Positions 43,451 through 52,557 of a stretch of DNA of 64,000 bases are shown one piece after another. A model generated the notes under the pieces. The model was not told the DNA's origin, made no database searches, and saw nothing but the letters and a program-made list of their open reading frames with translations. How positions within the stretch are numbered: position 1 is the stretch's first letter; each line of letters begins with the position of its first letter. The DNA is from Flavisphingomonas formosensis (GTDB lineage: Bacteria; Pseudomonadota; Alphaproteobacteria; Sphingomonadales; Sphingomonadaceae): positions 248,001 to 312,000 of the forward strand of contig NZ_WRPK01000007.1 of NCBI RefSeq assembly GCF_009755815.1, read 5' to 3'. A program made the position numbers and the translations under genes.

Positions 43451-44455
43451 ATGGACCTGATGCCGTCCCCCGAAGAGGAGCAGATCATCGATACGGCGCG
43501 CGCGCTGCTGTCGAAGGAGCTGCCGGTCGATTACCTGCGCTGGGAGAAGGGAGCTGCGGCTGCGCCTGACCGCGCGCTGCTGTCGGCCTTTGCCGAGCTT
43601 GGCTGGATCGCGCTCGGATTGCCGGAGGATGCCGGCGGTTTCGGCTTCGGGGCGACCGAGGAGATGCTGCTGTTCCGCGAGGCGGGGCGCGCGCTGGTGA
43701 CGCCGATGCTGATGGCGGCCGTGATCGCGGCGCGGCTGGCGGCGGCGCGGGGCGATGCGGAGAGCGTGGCCGCGCTGGTCAGCGGCGAGCGCAAGGTCGG
43801 CCTCACCATTTCCGCCGACGGTGGCGAGCCGCATTATGTGATCGAGGGTGACGGTGCCGATCATGTCCTGCTGGTTGCGGGCAACCGCGTCGCCTTGCTG
43901 CCTGCCGGGAATTTCGGCGAGCGCGCTCCGGTGGCCGGCGTGGACGGTGCCGTCACGCTCGAGCGTGCGACCCTCAACGAGGACGGTGCCGCGCTGTCAG
44001 CCGACGGCGAGGCGGCCCGGCCGCTGCTCCGCCATCTCTCGCTGCTGATCGCGGCGACATTGGTCGGCGCAGCCGAGGCGGTGCGCGATCTGACCGTAGC
44101 GCATGCCTCCGAGCGGAGCCAGTTCGGGCAGAAGATCGGCAGCTTCCAGGCGGTGAGTCATCCCTGCGCGGACATGGCGGTGCGGTGCGAGGCGGCACTG
44201 TCGCAGGCGAAGCTGGCCGCCATTGCGCTGCGCGACGGCAGCGAGGATGCCGGCTTCCAGGTGCAGGCGGCGCGGATCGTCGCGATCGATGCGGCGATCG
44301 CCAATGCGAGCGCCGCGATCCAGCTTCATGGCGGGATGGGCTTCGCCGCCGAGTATCCGATACATTTCTATCTGAAGCGTGCGCATCTGCTGGACCAGGT
44401 CGGCGGCGCCGCGGCGAGCCAGCTCGACGCCTTCTTCGCGCTCGACGCGCTGTAG
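43451..44455 (+). CDS. Acyl-CoA dehydrogenase, small type (pair 2)
   Basis: This 334-residue protein has PSPEEEQIIDTARALLSKELP, GWIALGLPEDAGGFGFGATEEMLLFREAGRALVTP, HASERSQFGQKIGSFQAVSH and IQLHGGMGFAAEYPIHFYLKRAH. Like the gene at 39990 it lacks parts of the middle beta domain, and it should pair with the large-type protein at 42288. The MFS transporter gene begins three bases after its stop. Two pairs in a row suggest two successive dehydrogenations, perhaps on different chain lengths or ring-opened products. Confidence 0.88.
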   Translation: MDLMPSPEEEQIIDTARALLSKELPVDYLRWEKGAAAAPDRALLSAFAELGWIALGLPEDAGGFGFGATEEMLLFREAGRALVTPMLMAAVIAARLAAARGDAESVAALVSGERKVGLTISADGGEPHYVIEGDGADHVLLVAGNRVALLPAGNFGERAPVAGVDGAVTLERATLNEDGAALSADGEAARPLLRHLSLLIAATLVGAAEAVRDLTVAHASERSQFGQKIGSFQAVSHPCADMAVRCEAALSQAKLAAIALRDGSEDAGFQVQAARIVAIDAAIANASAAIQLHGGMGFAAEYPIHFYLKRAHLLDQVGGAAASQLDAFFALDAL

Positions 44456-44458
44456 CCC

Positions 44459-45706
44459 ATGTCGCGAACCGCGGCCGGAGCCTATCGCTGGTACGTGCTT
44501 GGGCTGATGGCCGCGGCCTATGTCTGCCATTCGATTGACCGGCAGATCGTCTCGGTCGTCATCGAGCCGATCAAGGCGGAGTTCGGCGCGAGCGACAAGG
44601 CGATGGGCCTGCTCGGCGGGCTCGCTTATGCGGTTGCCTTCTCGATCGCCTGCCTGCCGCTCGGCTGGCTGATCGACCGGGTGAACCGGCGGACTTTGTT
44701 CACGGCGGTGCTGTCGGTCTGGAGCGGGCTGACCCTGTTGTGCGGCTTCGCTGGCAGCTTCGGCAGCCTGCTGCTGATGCGGATGGGAGTCGGCGCGGCG
44801 GAGGCGGGCGCGCAGCCGCTGTGCGTCTCGCTGCTGTCCGACTATTTTGCGGCCGGGGAGCGTAGCACCGCGATCGGCCTCTTCTATCTCAGCACCGCGA
44901 TCGGGCTGGCGGCGAGCTTCCTCGGCGGCGGGCTGATCGCGGCCCATTATGGCTGGCGCGCCGCCTTCTTTCTGGCGGGCCTGCCCGGCATCGTGATCGC
45001 CGTGCTGATCCTCGCCACGCTGCGCGAGCCCGTGCGCGGCCATCTCGATGCGGGCGAACGCGCCGTGACCGAGACGGTCGGTGCGATGCTCTGGCATTTT
45101 TTGCGGGCGCCGGGCCTGATCCATCTGGCGATCGCGATGACGCTCACCTCGCTCACCGTCACCGCGCTGTGGACCTGGGCGACATCGCTGCTGATCCGCA
45201 TCCATCATGTGCCGCTGGGGCATGCCGGCATCATCGTTGCGGCAGGCGCGCTGTGTTCGGCGCTGGGATCGATCCTGAGCGGGCGTATCGCGGACAGGCT
45301 GGCGCAGGCGGGGCTGCGGCGGCTGGCGCTGGTGCCGATGGTGACAACCTTGCTCTGCGTGCCGTGCGGGATCGCCTTCGCCTATGCGCCGGGGCTGCCG
45401 TCGGCGCTCCTCGCGCTTGCGGTGACGGCGTTCGTGATGGGCGGCTATCTCGGGCCGGGATACAGTTTGGCGATGGGGTTGGTGCGGCCGGGCATGCGCG
45501 GCTTCACCGGCGCGGCGCTGCAGCTGTGCATCAACCTGCTGGGATCGGGGATGGGGCCGGTGGTGGCGGGCACGTTCAGCGATGTCATCGGCGGGCCGCT
45601 GTCGCTGCGGCCGGCGCTGGCGTTGACGATGCTGTTCAATCTCTGGGCGGCGCTGCATTTTGCGCTGAGCTATCGAGGGTTGATGGCTGACGTGCATGCA
45701 AAATAG
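44459..45706 (+). CDS. MFS transporter, spinster-like
   Basis: This 415-residue inner-membrane protein has about 12 predicted hydrophobic segments. The first carries the motif SIDRQIVSVVIEPIKAEFG seen in spinster-type MFS members of sphingomonads. GWLIDRVNRRTLFT is the loop 2-3 signature, and EAGAQPLCVSLLSDYF is the conserved segment of helix 4-5. It probably moves an organic acid or hydrophobic substrate with protons. It ends the long OYE/acyl-CoA dehydrogenase operon, so the cargo is probably the substrate or an intermediate. The last codons overlap a near-copy of the TGCATGCA palindrome at 45692. Confidence 0.91.
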   Translation: MSRTAAGAYRWYVLGLMAAAYVCHSIDRQIVSVVIEPIKAEFGASDKAMGLLGGLAYAVAFSIACLPLGWLIDRVNRRTLFTAVLSVWSGLTLLCGFAGSFGSLLLMRMGVGAAEAGAQPLCVSLLSDYFAAGERSTAIGLFYLSTAIGLAASFLGGGLIAAHYGWRAAFFLAGLPGIVIAVLILATLREPVRGHLDAGERAVTETVGAMLWHFLRAPGLIHLAIAMTLTSLTVTALWTWATSLLIRIHHVPLGHAGIIVAAGALCSALGSILSGRIADRLAQAGLRRLALVPMVTTLLCVPCGIAFAYAPGLPSALLALAVTAFVMGGYLGPGYSLAMGLVRPGMRGFTGAALQLCINLLGSGMGPVVAGTFSDVIGGPLSLRPALALTMLFNLWAALHFALSYRGLMADVHAK

Positions 45707-45776
45707 CAAGTGCCTCGCCGTGGATTGGCCGGAAATTGTCAAATTCCCAGCGAATATGCCTCGGTGTTGCATGCGA
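45692..45776. promoter_or_regulatory. Two near-copies of the TTGCATGCAA palindrome (sites 6 and 7)
   Basis: GTGCATGCAA at 45692-45701 lies in the last codons of the MFS gene, and TTGCATGCGA lies at 45767-45776. Both have one change from the consensus. They precede the amidohydrolase at 45886. Site 6 may be coincidence because it is coding. Confidence 0.5.
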
Positions 45777-45885
45777 TGTGGGTTGCGCGGCGTAGGCGGT
45801 TGGGGCAGAAATGATCCGAAGCCACGGCATCGCGCGATGCGGCCGACTGCCGCGCCCGATACCCGTTCGAAAGAGGAGAGTGACG

Positions 45886-47199
45886 ATGAAGCTCGAAGAT
45901 ATGATCCTCGTCAGCGTGGACGATCATATCGTCGAACCCGGCGACATGTTCGACCAGCATGTCACCGCCGCCCAGAAGGCCAAGATGCCCTATGTCGTGC
46001 GCGAGGGTTTCAACGATCACTGGGTGTATGAGGGGCGGAAGCTGCCCAATCCGGGGCTGAACGCCGTTGCGGGCCGCGTGCCGGAAGAATTCGGCTGTGA
46101 GCCGACCTGCTATGATCATATGCGGCCGGGCGCCTATAATGTGCATGCGCGTGTCGACGACATGAACGCGAACGGCCTGCTGGGGTCGCTCAACTTTCCG
46201 ACCTTTCCGGGTTTCGCGGGCGACCTCTTCTTGAACGCGAAGGACAAGGATGCGGCGCTGATCGCGGTGAAGGCCTATAATGACTGGCATATCGATGAAT
46301 GGTGCGGCGCCTATCCGGGCCGTTTCATTCCCACCGCGATCACGCCGCTATGGGATGTCGACCTGATCGTCGAGGAGATCAAGCGCGTCGTCGCCAAGGG
46401 CTGCCACGCGATCACCTTCACCGACAATCCGTCGAAGAAGGGCCTGCCGGGATTGCATACCGATTATTGGGAGCCTTTCTGGAAGGCCTGCGCCGACAAT
46501 GACGTCGTAATCTGCAACCATATCGGCACCGGCAACGTCCCCCAGCATCCGTCGATGGAATCGCCGATCGACGCCTGGATCATCGGCATGCCGATCTCGG
46601 TGTCGCTGAGCGCGGCGGACTGGCTGCACCTCAAGGCGCTGCAGCGCTATCCCAATCTGAAGATCGCGCTGTCGGAGGGCGGGATCGGCTGGATCCCCTA
46701 TCTGCTGGAGCGGGCCGATTTCACCCAGCAACAGCATGGCGCATGGACCCATGCCGACTTCGGCGGGAAGAAACCGAGCGAGGTGTTCCGCGAGCATTTC
46801 ATCACCTGCTTCATCGACGACAAGTTCGGCGTGCTCAACCGCTACGAGATCGGCGTCGAGACGATCACCTATGAGTGCGATTATCCGCATTCCGATTCGC
46901 TCTGGCCGCGCGCGCCGGAGATGCTGCTCGAAAGCCTGGCGGGCGTTCCCGACGCCGAGATCGACCAGATGACGCACGAGAATGCGATGCGCGCCTTCAG
47001 CTACGATCCGTTCAGCCTACTCGGCCGCGAGAATTGCACGGTCGGTGCGTTGCGCGAGCTCGGCAAGAATGTCGACGTGACGCTCAAGGCCTATGGCGCG
47101 GCGGGTGGATCGAGCCCGCTGGAGCAGGGCGTGAAGCGCGTCGTCACCTCAGGCGATGTTGTGAAGATGTTCCCCCACGCGGTCGAAGAGGCGGCGTAA
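45886..47199 (+). CDS. Amidohydrolase-2 family metalloenzyme
   Basis: This 437-residue amidohydrolase_2 (ACMSD/gamma-resorcylate decarboxylase superfamily) protein has the N-terminal metal ligands in ILVSVDDHIVEPGDMF, the central VICNHIGTGN histidine and the late TYECDYPHSDSLWP aspartate, so the metal site is complete. Members hydrolyse C-N or C-C bonds or decarboxylate aromatic and vinylogous acids. GAGAGTGACG precedes ATG 45886. It stands alone between two operons with weak palindrome copies upstream. It contrasts with the metal-deficient relative at 2096. Confidence 0.89.
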   Translation: MKLEDMILVSVDDHIVEPGDMFDQHVTAAQKAKMPYVVREGFNDHWVYEGRKLPNPGLNAVAGRVPEEFGCEPTCYDHMRPGAYNVHARVDDMNANGLLGSLNFPTFPGFAGDLFLNAKDKDAALIAVKAYNDWHIDEWCGAYPGRFIPTAITPLWDVDLIVEEIKRVVAKGCHAITFTDNPSKKGLPGLHTDYWEPFWKACADNDVVICNHIGTGNVPQHPSMESPIDAWIIGMPISVSLSAADWLHLKALQRYPNLKIALSEGGIGWIPYLLERADFTQQQHGAWTHADFGGKKPSEVFREHFITCFIDDKFGVLNRYEIGVETITYECDYPHSDSLWPRAPEMLLESLAGVPDAEIDQMTHENAMRAFSYDPFSLLGRENCTVGALRELGKNVDVTLKAYGAAGGSSPLEQGVKRVVTSGDVVKMFPHAVEEAA

Positions 47200-47210
47200 G
47201 ACGACGGCCT

Positions 47211-47292
47211 GTCATCCCAGCGGAAGCTGGGATCCCTCTCAACCCCGAACCGGTTGCCCGTAGAGAGTGATCCCAGCTTTCGCTGGGATGAC
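47211..47292. repeat. REP-like palindrome pair
   Basis: GTCATCCCAGCGGAAGCTGGGAT at 47211-47233 is followed about 35 bases later by GTGATCCCAGC...GCTGGGATGAC ending at 47292; the whole is an inverted pair. A near-identical arrangement is found at 63297-63376. The rest of the 47200-47514 gap holds the two palindromes at 47412 and 47433. No gene is seen. Confidence 0.75.
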
Positions 47293-47411
47293 GGGATGAT
47301 ATTCACAACCATCGCGAAGCGCGCTCTGAAAAGCGCCACGACTTCGCACGATTCCATGCATTCTGGTGAGAAACATCGCGCCAATGTGATGCGATCGGCT
47401 TGCCAACGGAA

Positions 47412-47442
47412 ATATTGCATGCAATATCGTCCGTGCATGCAA
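47412..47442. promoter_or_regulatory. TTGCATGCAA palindromes, sites 8 and 9 (tandem)
   Basis: Site 8 is a perfect 16-bp palindrome, ATATTGCATGCAATAT (47412-47427). Site 9, GTGCATGCAA (47433-47442), follows 18 bases centre to centre. They are about 70-100 bases before the LeuC-like start at 47515. Tandem spacing near two helical turns suggests cooperative binding. Confidence 0.78.
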
Positions 47443-47514
47443 CCGGGTGCTTCGGCCTGGAGCGATGCACGCAACGGCTGACCAAAACGAGGATCGAGGG
47501 GCCCGCATATCATC

Positions 47515-48936
47515 ATGGCGCAAGCGCAACCGGCCACCCTGATCGAGAAGCTCTGGCGCGCTCATGAAGTCGCCGATCTTGGCGACGACACCTCGCTGCT
47601 GCATATCGACCGGCTGTTCCTTCACGAACGCTCCGGCGGGCGGATGCTGCAGGGGGTTGCCGCCGCGGGGCGGACGGCCTTCGATCCGGCGATGATCTTC
47701 GGGACGCTCGATCACATCATCGACACCGATCCCGGACGCACGGATCAAACGAAATTCCCCGGCGGGCCCGAATTCATCCAGCAGTTCCGCTCCGGTACCG
47801 CGGCGGCGGGCATTCGTACCTTCGATCTCGGCGATCCCAACCAGGGCATCGTGCATGTAATCGCGCCCGAGCTCGGCATCGCGCAGCCCGGCATGACATT
47901 GGTCTGCGGCGACAGCCACACCTGCACGGTGGGCGGCATCGGCGCGCTCGCCTGGGGGATCGGCATCACCCAGGGCGAGCATGTGATCAGCACGCAATGC
48001 CTGGCGGTCAAGCGACCCAAGATGATGCGCGTCCGCTTCGACGGCGCGCTCGGCGCCTGCGTGACCGCAAAGGACATGATCCTCCACCTGATCCGGCTGC
48101 ACGGCGCGCGGGGCGGGCAGGGCTGCGCGATCGAATTCTGCGGCAGCGCGGTCGCCGCCCTCTCCTGCGAGGCGCGGATGACGCTGTGCAATATGGCGGT
48201 CGAGTTCGGTGCATGGACCGGCATCGTCGCGCCGGACGAGAAGACGATCGATTTCATGCGCGGTCGCCCCTTCGGTCCCGAGGCAGGCCACTGGGCCAAC
48301 GCCGAAACCTGGTGGCGGACGCTGCACAGCGACCAGGGCGCGCGGTTCGATATCGACATCGCCATCGATGCGTCGGCGATCGCCCCCCAGGTCACCTGGG
48401 GCACCAGCTCCGAACAGTCGATCGGCATCGACGAAGCGGTGCCGTCGCCGGACGACGTTGCCGATCCCGTCGCGCGCGGCTCGGCCGAAAAGGCGCTGGG
48501 CTATACCGGGGTTACGCCCGGCCGGCCGCTGACCGGGCTGCCGATCGAGGCGGCGTTCATCGGCAGCTGCACCAACAGCCGGATCGAGGATCTGCGCGGC
48601 GCGGCGGCGCTGCTGCGCGGCCGGCATGTCGCCGAGGGCGTCAAGGCGATCTGCGTGCCGGGATCGAGCACGGTGAAACGGATGGCGGAGGCCGAAGGGC
48701 TCGACCGGATCTTCGCCGATGCAGGCTTCGAGTGGCGCGAAGCGGGATGCTCGCTCTGCTTCTATGCGGGCGGCGACAGCTTCGGGTCGGCGCGGCGCGT
48801 CATCAGCTCCACCAACCGCAATTTCGAGAATCGACAGGGGGTCGGCGTGCGGTCGCATCTTGCCAGTCCGCTGACCGTGGCCGCGTCTGCCGTCGCGGGC
48901 GAGATCAGCGATCCGCGGGATCTGGTGACGCGCTGA
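47515..48936 (+). CDS. LeuC-like hydro-lyase large subunit (aconitase superfamily)
   Basis: This 473-residue protein has LHIDRLFLHERSGGRMLQGV, LVCGDSHTCTVGGIGALAWGIG, IGSCTNSRIEDLRGAA with one cluster cysteine, and CSLCFYAGGDSF with the other two. These are the [4Fe-4S] ligands of isopropylmalate isomerase and related dehydratases. It pairs with the LeuD-like subunit that overlaps its stop. The setting is catabolic (next to a CoA ligase, enoyl-CoA hydratase and an isocitrate-lyase-family enzyme), so a role in leucine synthesis is unlikely. It may hydrate or isomerise a branched C5-C6 unsaturated dicarboxylate, as in dimethylmaleate hydratase. The palindrome pair at 47412 lies upstream. Confidence 0.88.
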   Translation: MAQAQPATLIEKLWRAHEVADLGDDTSLLHIDRLFLHERSGGRMLQGVAAAGRTAFDPAMIFGTLDHIIDTDPGRTDQTKFPGGPEFIQQFRSGTAAAGIRTFDLGDPNQGIVHVIAPELGIAQPGMTLVCGDSHTCTVGGIGALAWGIGITQGEHVISTQCLAVKRPKMMRVRFDGALGACVTAKDMILHLIRLHGARGGQGCAIEFCGSAVAALSCEARMTLCNMAVEFGAWTGIVAPDEKTIDFMRGRPFGPEAGHWANAETWWRTLHSDQGARFDIDIAIDASAIAPQVTWGTSSEQSIGIDEAVPSPDDVADPVARGSAEKALGYTGVTPGRPLTGLPIEAAFIGSCTNSRIEDLRGAAALLRGRHVAEGVKAICVPGSSTVKRMAEAEGLDRIFADAGFEWREAGCSLCFYAGGDSFGSARRVISSTNRNFENRQGVGVRSHLASPLTVAASAVAGEISDPRDLVTR

Positions 48937-49595
48937 TGGAGCCGTTCGTTCACCTGAAGGGCGTCGCTGCGCCGCTGCCGATCGACAACGTCGATACCGA
49001 TGCGATCATTCCGTCGCGCGAGACCCAGTCGGTGTCGCGGTCGGGCTATGGCGAGAAGCTGTTCGCCAATTGGCGCTATCTGCCCGGCACGCGGGAGATC
49101 AACGCGGATTTCGTGCTCAACCGGGAGCCGTTCGCGCAGGCCCAGTTGCTGGTCGGCGGCCGTAACTTCGGCTGCGGCTCCTCGCGCGAGGCGGCGGTAT
49201 GGGCGCTCAGCCAGTTCGGCATACGCTGCGTGATCGCGCCCAGCTTCGGCACGATCTTCCGCAACAATTGCATCCGCAACGGTCTGCTGCCCGTCACCCT
49301 GCCGATCGAGGTAATCGAGCCGCTGCTGAGCGATCTCCAGGCCTGTGTCGGCCAGGCGATCGTCGAGATCGATCTTCAGGCCTGTACCGTCACCGGCCCG
49401 GACGGGGCGGTGCATCGCTTCGAGATCGGCGCGCTCGATCGCGAGATGCTGCTCAGCGGGGCCGACGAGATCGCCATCACGCTGCAGAAGCGCGGATTGA
49501 TCGAAGCCTTTCGGAACATGGATCGTACCCAGCGTCCCTGGGTGTATCAGGACAGCCAGATATGGGCCGAGGATGCACGGGAGACGGGCACATGA
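48936..49595 (+). CDS. LeuD-like hydro-lyase small subunit
   Basis: This 219-residue swivel-domain protein of the IPMI small-subunit family has PIDNVDTDAIIPSRETQSVSR, LLVGGRNFGCGSSREAAVWAL and SFGTIFRNNCIRNGLLPV. It binds the substrate arginine and serine residues in GCGSSR and joins the LeuC-like subunit. It starts within the stop of that gene (TGATG) and overlaps the next gene by ATGA, so all three are coupled. Length is normal for LeuD. Confidence 0.9.
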   Translation: MEPFVHLKGVAAPLPIDNVDTDAIIPSRETQSVSRSGYGEKLFANWRYLPGTREINADFVLNREPFAQAQLLVGGRNFGCGSSREAAVWALSQFGIRCVIAPSFGTIFRNNCIRNGLLPVTLPIEVIEPLLSDLQACVGQAIVEIDLQACTVTGPDGAVHRFEIGALDREMLLSGADEIAITLQKRGLIEAFRNMDRTQRPWVYQDSQIWAEDARETGT

Positions 49596-50377
49596 GCTAC
49601 AACCAGATCCGTTACGAGACGGGCGACGATCATGTCGCGACGATCACGATCGACCGCCCGGACCGGTTGAACACCTTCACCGATACGATGGCCGACGAAT
49701 TCGTCGACGCCTGGCGCCGGGTGCGCGAGGACGACGGCGTCCATGCCGTCGTGCTGCGCGGCGCGCCGGAAAGCCGGGCGTTCAGCACCGGCATCGACGT
49801 CGCGGAAGGCATGGAGATGCTGCGCCACGCCAATGTCTGGCGCCAGGGCGACCCGGGCGAGAAGCTCGGCCCCAAGCACAATGACGTCTGGAAGCCCGTG
49901 ATCTGCGCGATGCATGGACTGGTCGCGGCGGGCGCCTTCTACTGGGTGAACGAGGCGGATATCGCGATCTGCTCCGAAGACACGCAATTCTTCGATCCGC
50001 ACGTCACCTTCGGCATGGTCGCCGCGCTCGAGCCGATCGGGCTCTCGCGGCGGATCCTGCTGGGCGACGTGATGCGCATGGCGCTGCTCGGCAGTCACGA
50101 ACGCATGGGCGCGCATACCGCGCTGCGCGTCGGCCTGGTCAGCGAAGTGACCACCCGCGAGGAACTGCATGTACGTGCCCATGCGCTGGCCGCGATCATC
50201 GCCAGCCAGCCGAGCGCGGCGACGCAAGGGACGGTGCGCGCGGTGTGGGAGTCGCTCGATCTCGGCCTGACGCCGGCGCTGCGCCAGGCGGTGCGCTACT
50301 GGCAGGTCGGCAACCCCCAGGGCGAGGCGCAGATCGACCGCGGCAATATGCCCAAAATCTCGTGGAAGGAACGCTGA
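49592..50377 (+). CDS. Enoyl-CoA hydratase/isomerase family protein
   Basis: This 261-residue crotonase-fold protein has TITIDRPDRLNTFTDTMADEF, an oxyanion segment AFSTGIDVAEGMEM and CAMHGLVAAGAFYWVNEADI. The second glutamate typical of hydratases is not plainly present in this region, where VTFGMVAALEPIG is found, so it could be an isomerase, hydrolase or C-C lyase of the superfamily. It sits between LeuD-like and CoA-ligase genes, with overlaps on both sides, so it acts in the same pathway. Confidence 0.88.
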   Translation: MSYNQIRYETGDDHVATITIDRPDRLNTFTDTMADEFVDAWRRVREDDGVHAVVLRGAPESRAFSTGIDVAEGMEMLRHANVWRQGDPGEKLGPKHNDVWKPVICAMHGLVAAGAFYWVNEADIAICSEDTQFFDPHVTFGMVAALEPIGLSRRILLGDVMRMALLGSHERMGAHTALRVGLVSEVTTREELHVRAHALAAIIASQPSAATQGTVRAVWESLDLGLTPALRQAVRYWQVGNPQGEAQIDRGNMPKISWKER

Positions 50378-52080
50378 TGGCAACTTGTCTCGACACGCGC
50401 CCCGGGGACGCCATCAGCTCGAAGGAAGGCAGGAAAAGCATGCTCGACGCGGAAGGCCGTATCGCGGAAGGTTGGAAGACGGGCGAGCAGGACAGCATGG
50501 TCGCCGCGCTCGATCGTGCGGCCCAGGCCTGGCCCGATCGGGTGTGGCTCGATTTCCTCGGTGAGACCTTCACTTTCGCCGAGATGGACCGCGCCACCAA
50601 CCGGATGGCGCATGCTCTCGTCGGCCTCGGCGTGAAGCCGGGCGATACCGTGATCTCCTTCCTCGACAACAGCCCGGATGCGATCGTCGCCTGGTTCGCG
50701 ATCAACAAGGCCGGCGCGATCGCGGTGCCGATCAACACTGCCTATCGCGGGCCTTTCCTGCGCCATCTGGTGACCGATGCGGACGCCCAGATCGTGATCG
50801 CCGAGCCCGATTATGCCCAGCGGCTGGCGCAGATCGCCGATGCCATCCCTGGCGTGCAGCGCATCCTCTATCGCGGCGACAAGCCGGATATGGGCGAGTG
50901 CACCATCCCGTGCGAACCGCTCGATGCCTATCGCGGCGACGACGACTCAGCGCTCGGCATCGCGGTGCAGCCGCGCGATCTCGCCTGCCTGATCTACACG
51001 TCGGGCACCACCGGCCCGGCGAAGGGCTGCATGATCAGCCATAATTATGTCTGCAATCTCGCGCGGCAGAATAACGGCGTCTATTCGATCACCGACGCCG
51101 ACACGATGTGGACCTGCCTGCCGCTGTTCCACATGAATGCGATCGCGGTTACCCTGATGTCGACGATGCTGGTCGGCGCGCGGGCGGCGGTGGTTCCCAA
51201 ATTCTCGGTGACCAATTTCTGGCCGGAGATCCATCGCTCGGGCGCCACCATCGCGAGCGTGCTCGGCAGCATGGCGGTGTTCGTCGCGCGTGCGCCGGAC
51301 AATGCGGCGATGCTCGCGGCCAAGGGGCAGCTGCGCGCCGTGCAGGGCGCACCCTGGCCGCCCGAGGTGGCGGACACGTGGCGCGAGCGCTTCGGCGTGA
51401 AGAGCCAGATCGCAGCGCGGCTCTACGGCATCACCGAGGCGTGCCTGGTCACGACGATCGGCGCCGAGATCGAGGTACCGCCGGGCAGCTCGGGCAAGCG
51501 CAACGACGTATTCGACGTGCGTATCGTCGACGATGACGACAATGAAGTCCCTCCCGGCACGCCGGGCGAGATCATCTGCCGTCCGCTCAAGCCGCATGTG
51601 ATGTTCGAGGGCTATTGGAAGCGGCCGGCGGAGACGCTGAAGGTCTTCCGCAACATGTGGCTGCACATGGGCGACATCGGCAAGTTCGACGAGGATGGCT
51701 GGTTCTACTTCCTCGACCGCAAGAAGGATTATCTGCGCCGCCGCGGCGAGAATATCTCGAGCTTCGAGATGGAGGCGGTGTTTTCCAGCCATCCCGACAT
51801 TTCAGAGGTAGCGGTGCACGCCGTGCTGTCCGATGCGTCGGAAGACGACATCAAGGTGACCGCGGTCCTCCAGGAGGGCGCTACGCTGACCGAGGAGGCG
51901 CTGTGCCGCTGGTCGATCGACAAGGTGCCCTATTTCGCGATCCCGCGGTACATCGAGTTCCGGCCCGAGCTTCCGAAGAATCCGGTCGGCCGGGTGCTCA
52001 AGTTCGAGCTGCGCGACGACGGCTGCACGGCGACGACCTGGGATATGGAAAAGGCCGGCATCAAGGTGGACAGGCGCTGA
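50377..52080 (+). CDS. AMP-binding acyl-CoA synthetase
   Basis: This 567-residue adenylate-forming enzyme has the P-loop LIYTSGTTGPAKGCMISHN (A3), LYGITEACLV (A5), MGDIGKFDEDGWFYFLDRKKD (A7-A8) and the C-terminal NPVGRVLKFELR lysine region. It activates a carboxylic acid as acyl-AMP and then acyl-CoA; the acid is unknown. The closest look is to the caiC/fadD-like ligases. It starts at the stop of the preceding gene (TGATG). A GGAAGGA site precedes ATG 50377. Confidence 0.92.
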   Translation: MATCLDTRPGDAISSKEGRKSMLDAEGRIAEGWKTGEQDSMVAALDRAAQAWPDRVWLDFLGETFTFAEMDRATNRMAHALVGLGVKPGDTVISFLDNSPDAIVAWFAINKAGAIAVPINTAYRGPFLRHLVTDADAQIVIAEPDYAQRLAQIADAIPGVQRILYRGDKPDMGECTIPCEPLDAYRGDDDSALGIAVQPRDLACLIYTSGTTGPAKGCMISHNYVCNLARQNNGVYSITDADTMWTCLPLFHMNAIAVTLMSTMLVGARAAVVPKFSVTNFWPEIHRSGATIASVLGSMAVFVARAPDNAAMLAAKGQLRAVQGAPWPPEVADTWRERFGVKSQIAARLYGITEACLVTTIGAEIEVPPGSSGKRNDVFDVRIVDDDDNEVPPGTPGEIICRPLKPHVMFEGYWKRPAETLKVFRNMWLHMGDIGKFDEDGWFYFLDRKKDYLRRRGENISSFEMEAVFSSHPDISEVAVHAVLSDASEDDIKVTAVLQEGATLTEEALCRWSIDKVPYFAIPRYIEFRPELPKNPVGRVLKFELRDDGCTATTWDMEKAGIKVDRR

Positions 52081-52083
52081 GCG

Positions 52084-52557
52084 ATGGCAGGCGGCGCCAA
52101 CCACCCGAGCCCCGAAGCCGTCATCCTCGGCTATTTCGAGGATATCTCGGCGAAGCGCTTCGCGGCGGCCCGCGCGCGCATCGCCGATGACGCGACCTGG
52201 TGGGTGGTGGGCGAGGGGCGCTGGCCGCTCGGCGGCACCTACAGCAACCGCGAGCTCGGCAAGCTCTTCGGGATCGTCGACGAACGCTTCCCTGAGGGGC
52301 TGCAGATCACTGTGCAGCGGACCACGAGCGAGGGCGACCGCGTCGTGGTCGAGGCGGAATCGCACGGCATCCGGCGCGACGGGCGGTCCTATAATAACAA
52401 TTACGTCTTCATTTTCATCGTGCGGGACGGGTTGATCCGTCACCGGCGCGAATATTGCGACATGTTCCACGCCGACGATCTGCTCTGCGGCAGCATCGGC
52501 GATGGGAGCGGCGCGACCGCGTCGGACAGCAAAGCAGGGACACAAGGATATGCGTAA
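52084..52557 (+). CDS. NTF2/SnoaL-like protein
   Basis: This 157-residue protein of the SnoaL/ketosteroid-isomerase-like fold has AVILGYFEDISAKRFAAARARIADDATWWVVGEG in the first helix-turn-strand, then YNNNYVFIFIVRDGLIRHRREYCDMFHADDL. The latter is the late strand block also seen in the protein at 60252. The catalytic type cannot be told. It follows the CoA ligase by three bases, and its last eight bases overlap the start of the lyase at 52550, so they are coupled. Confidence 0.82.
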   Translation: MAGGANHPSPEAVILGYFEDISAKRFAAARARIADDATWWVVGEGRWPLGGTYSNRELGKLFGIVDERFPEGLQITVQRTTSEGDRVVVEAESHGIRRDGRSYNNNYVFIFIVRDGLIRHRREYCDMFHADDLLCGSIGDGSGATASDSKAGTQGYA

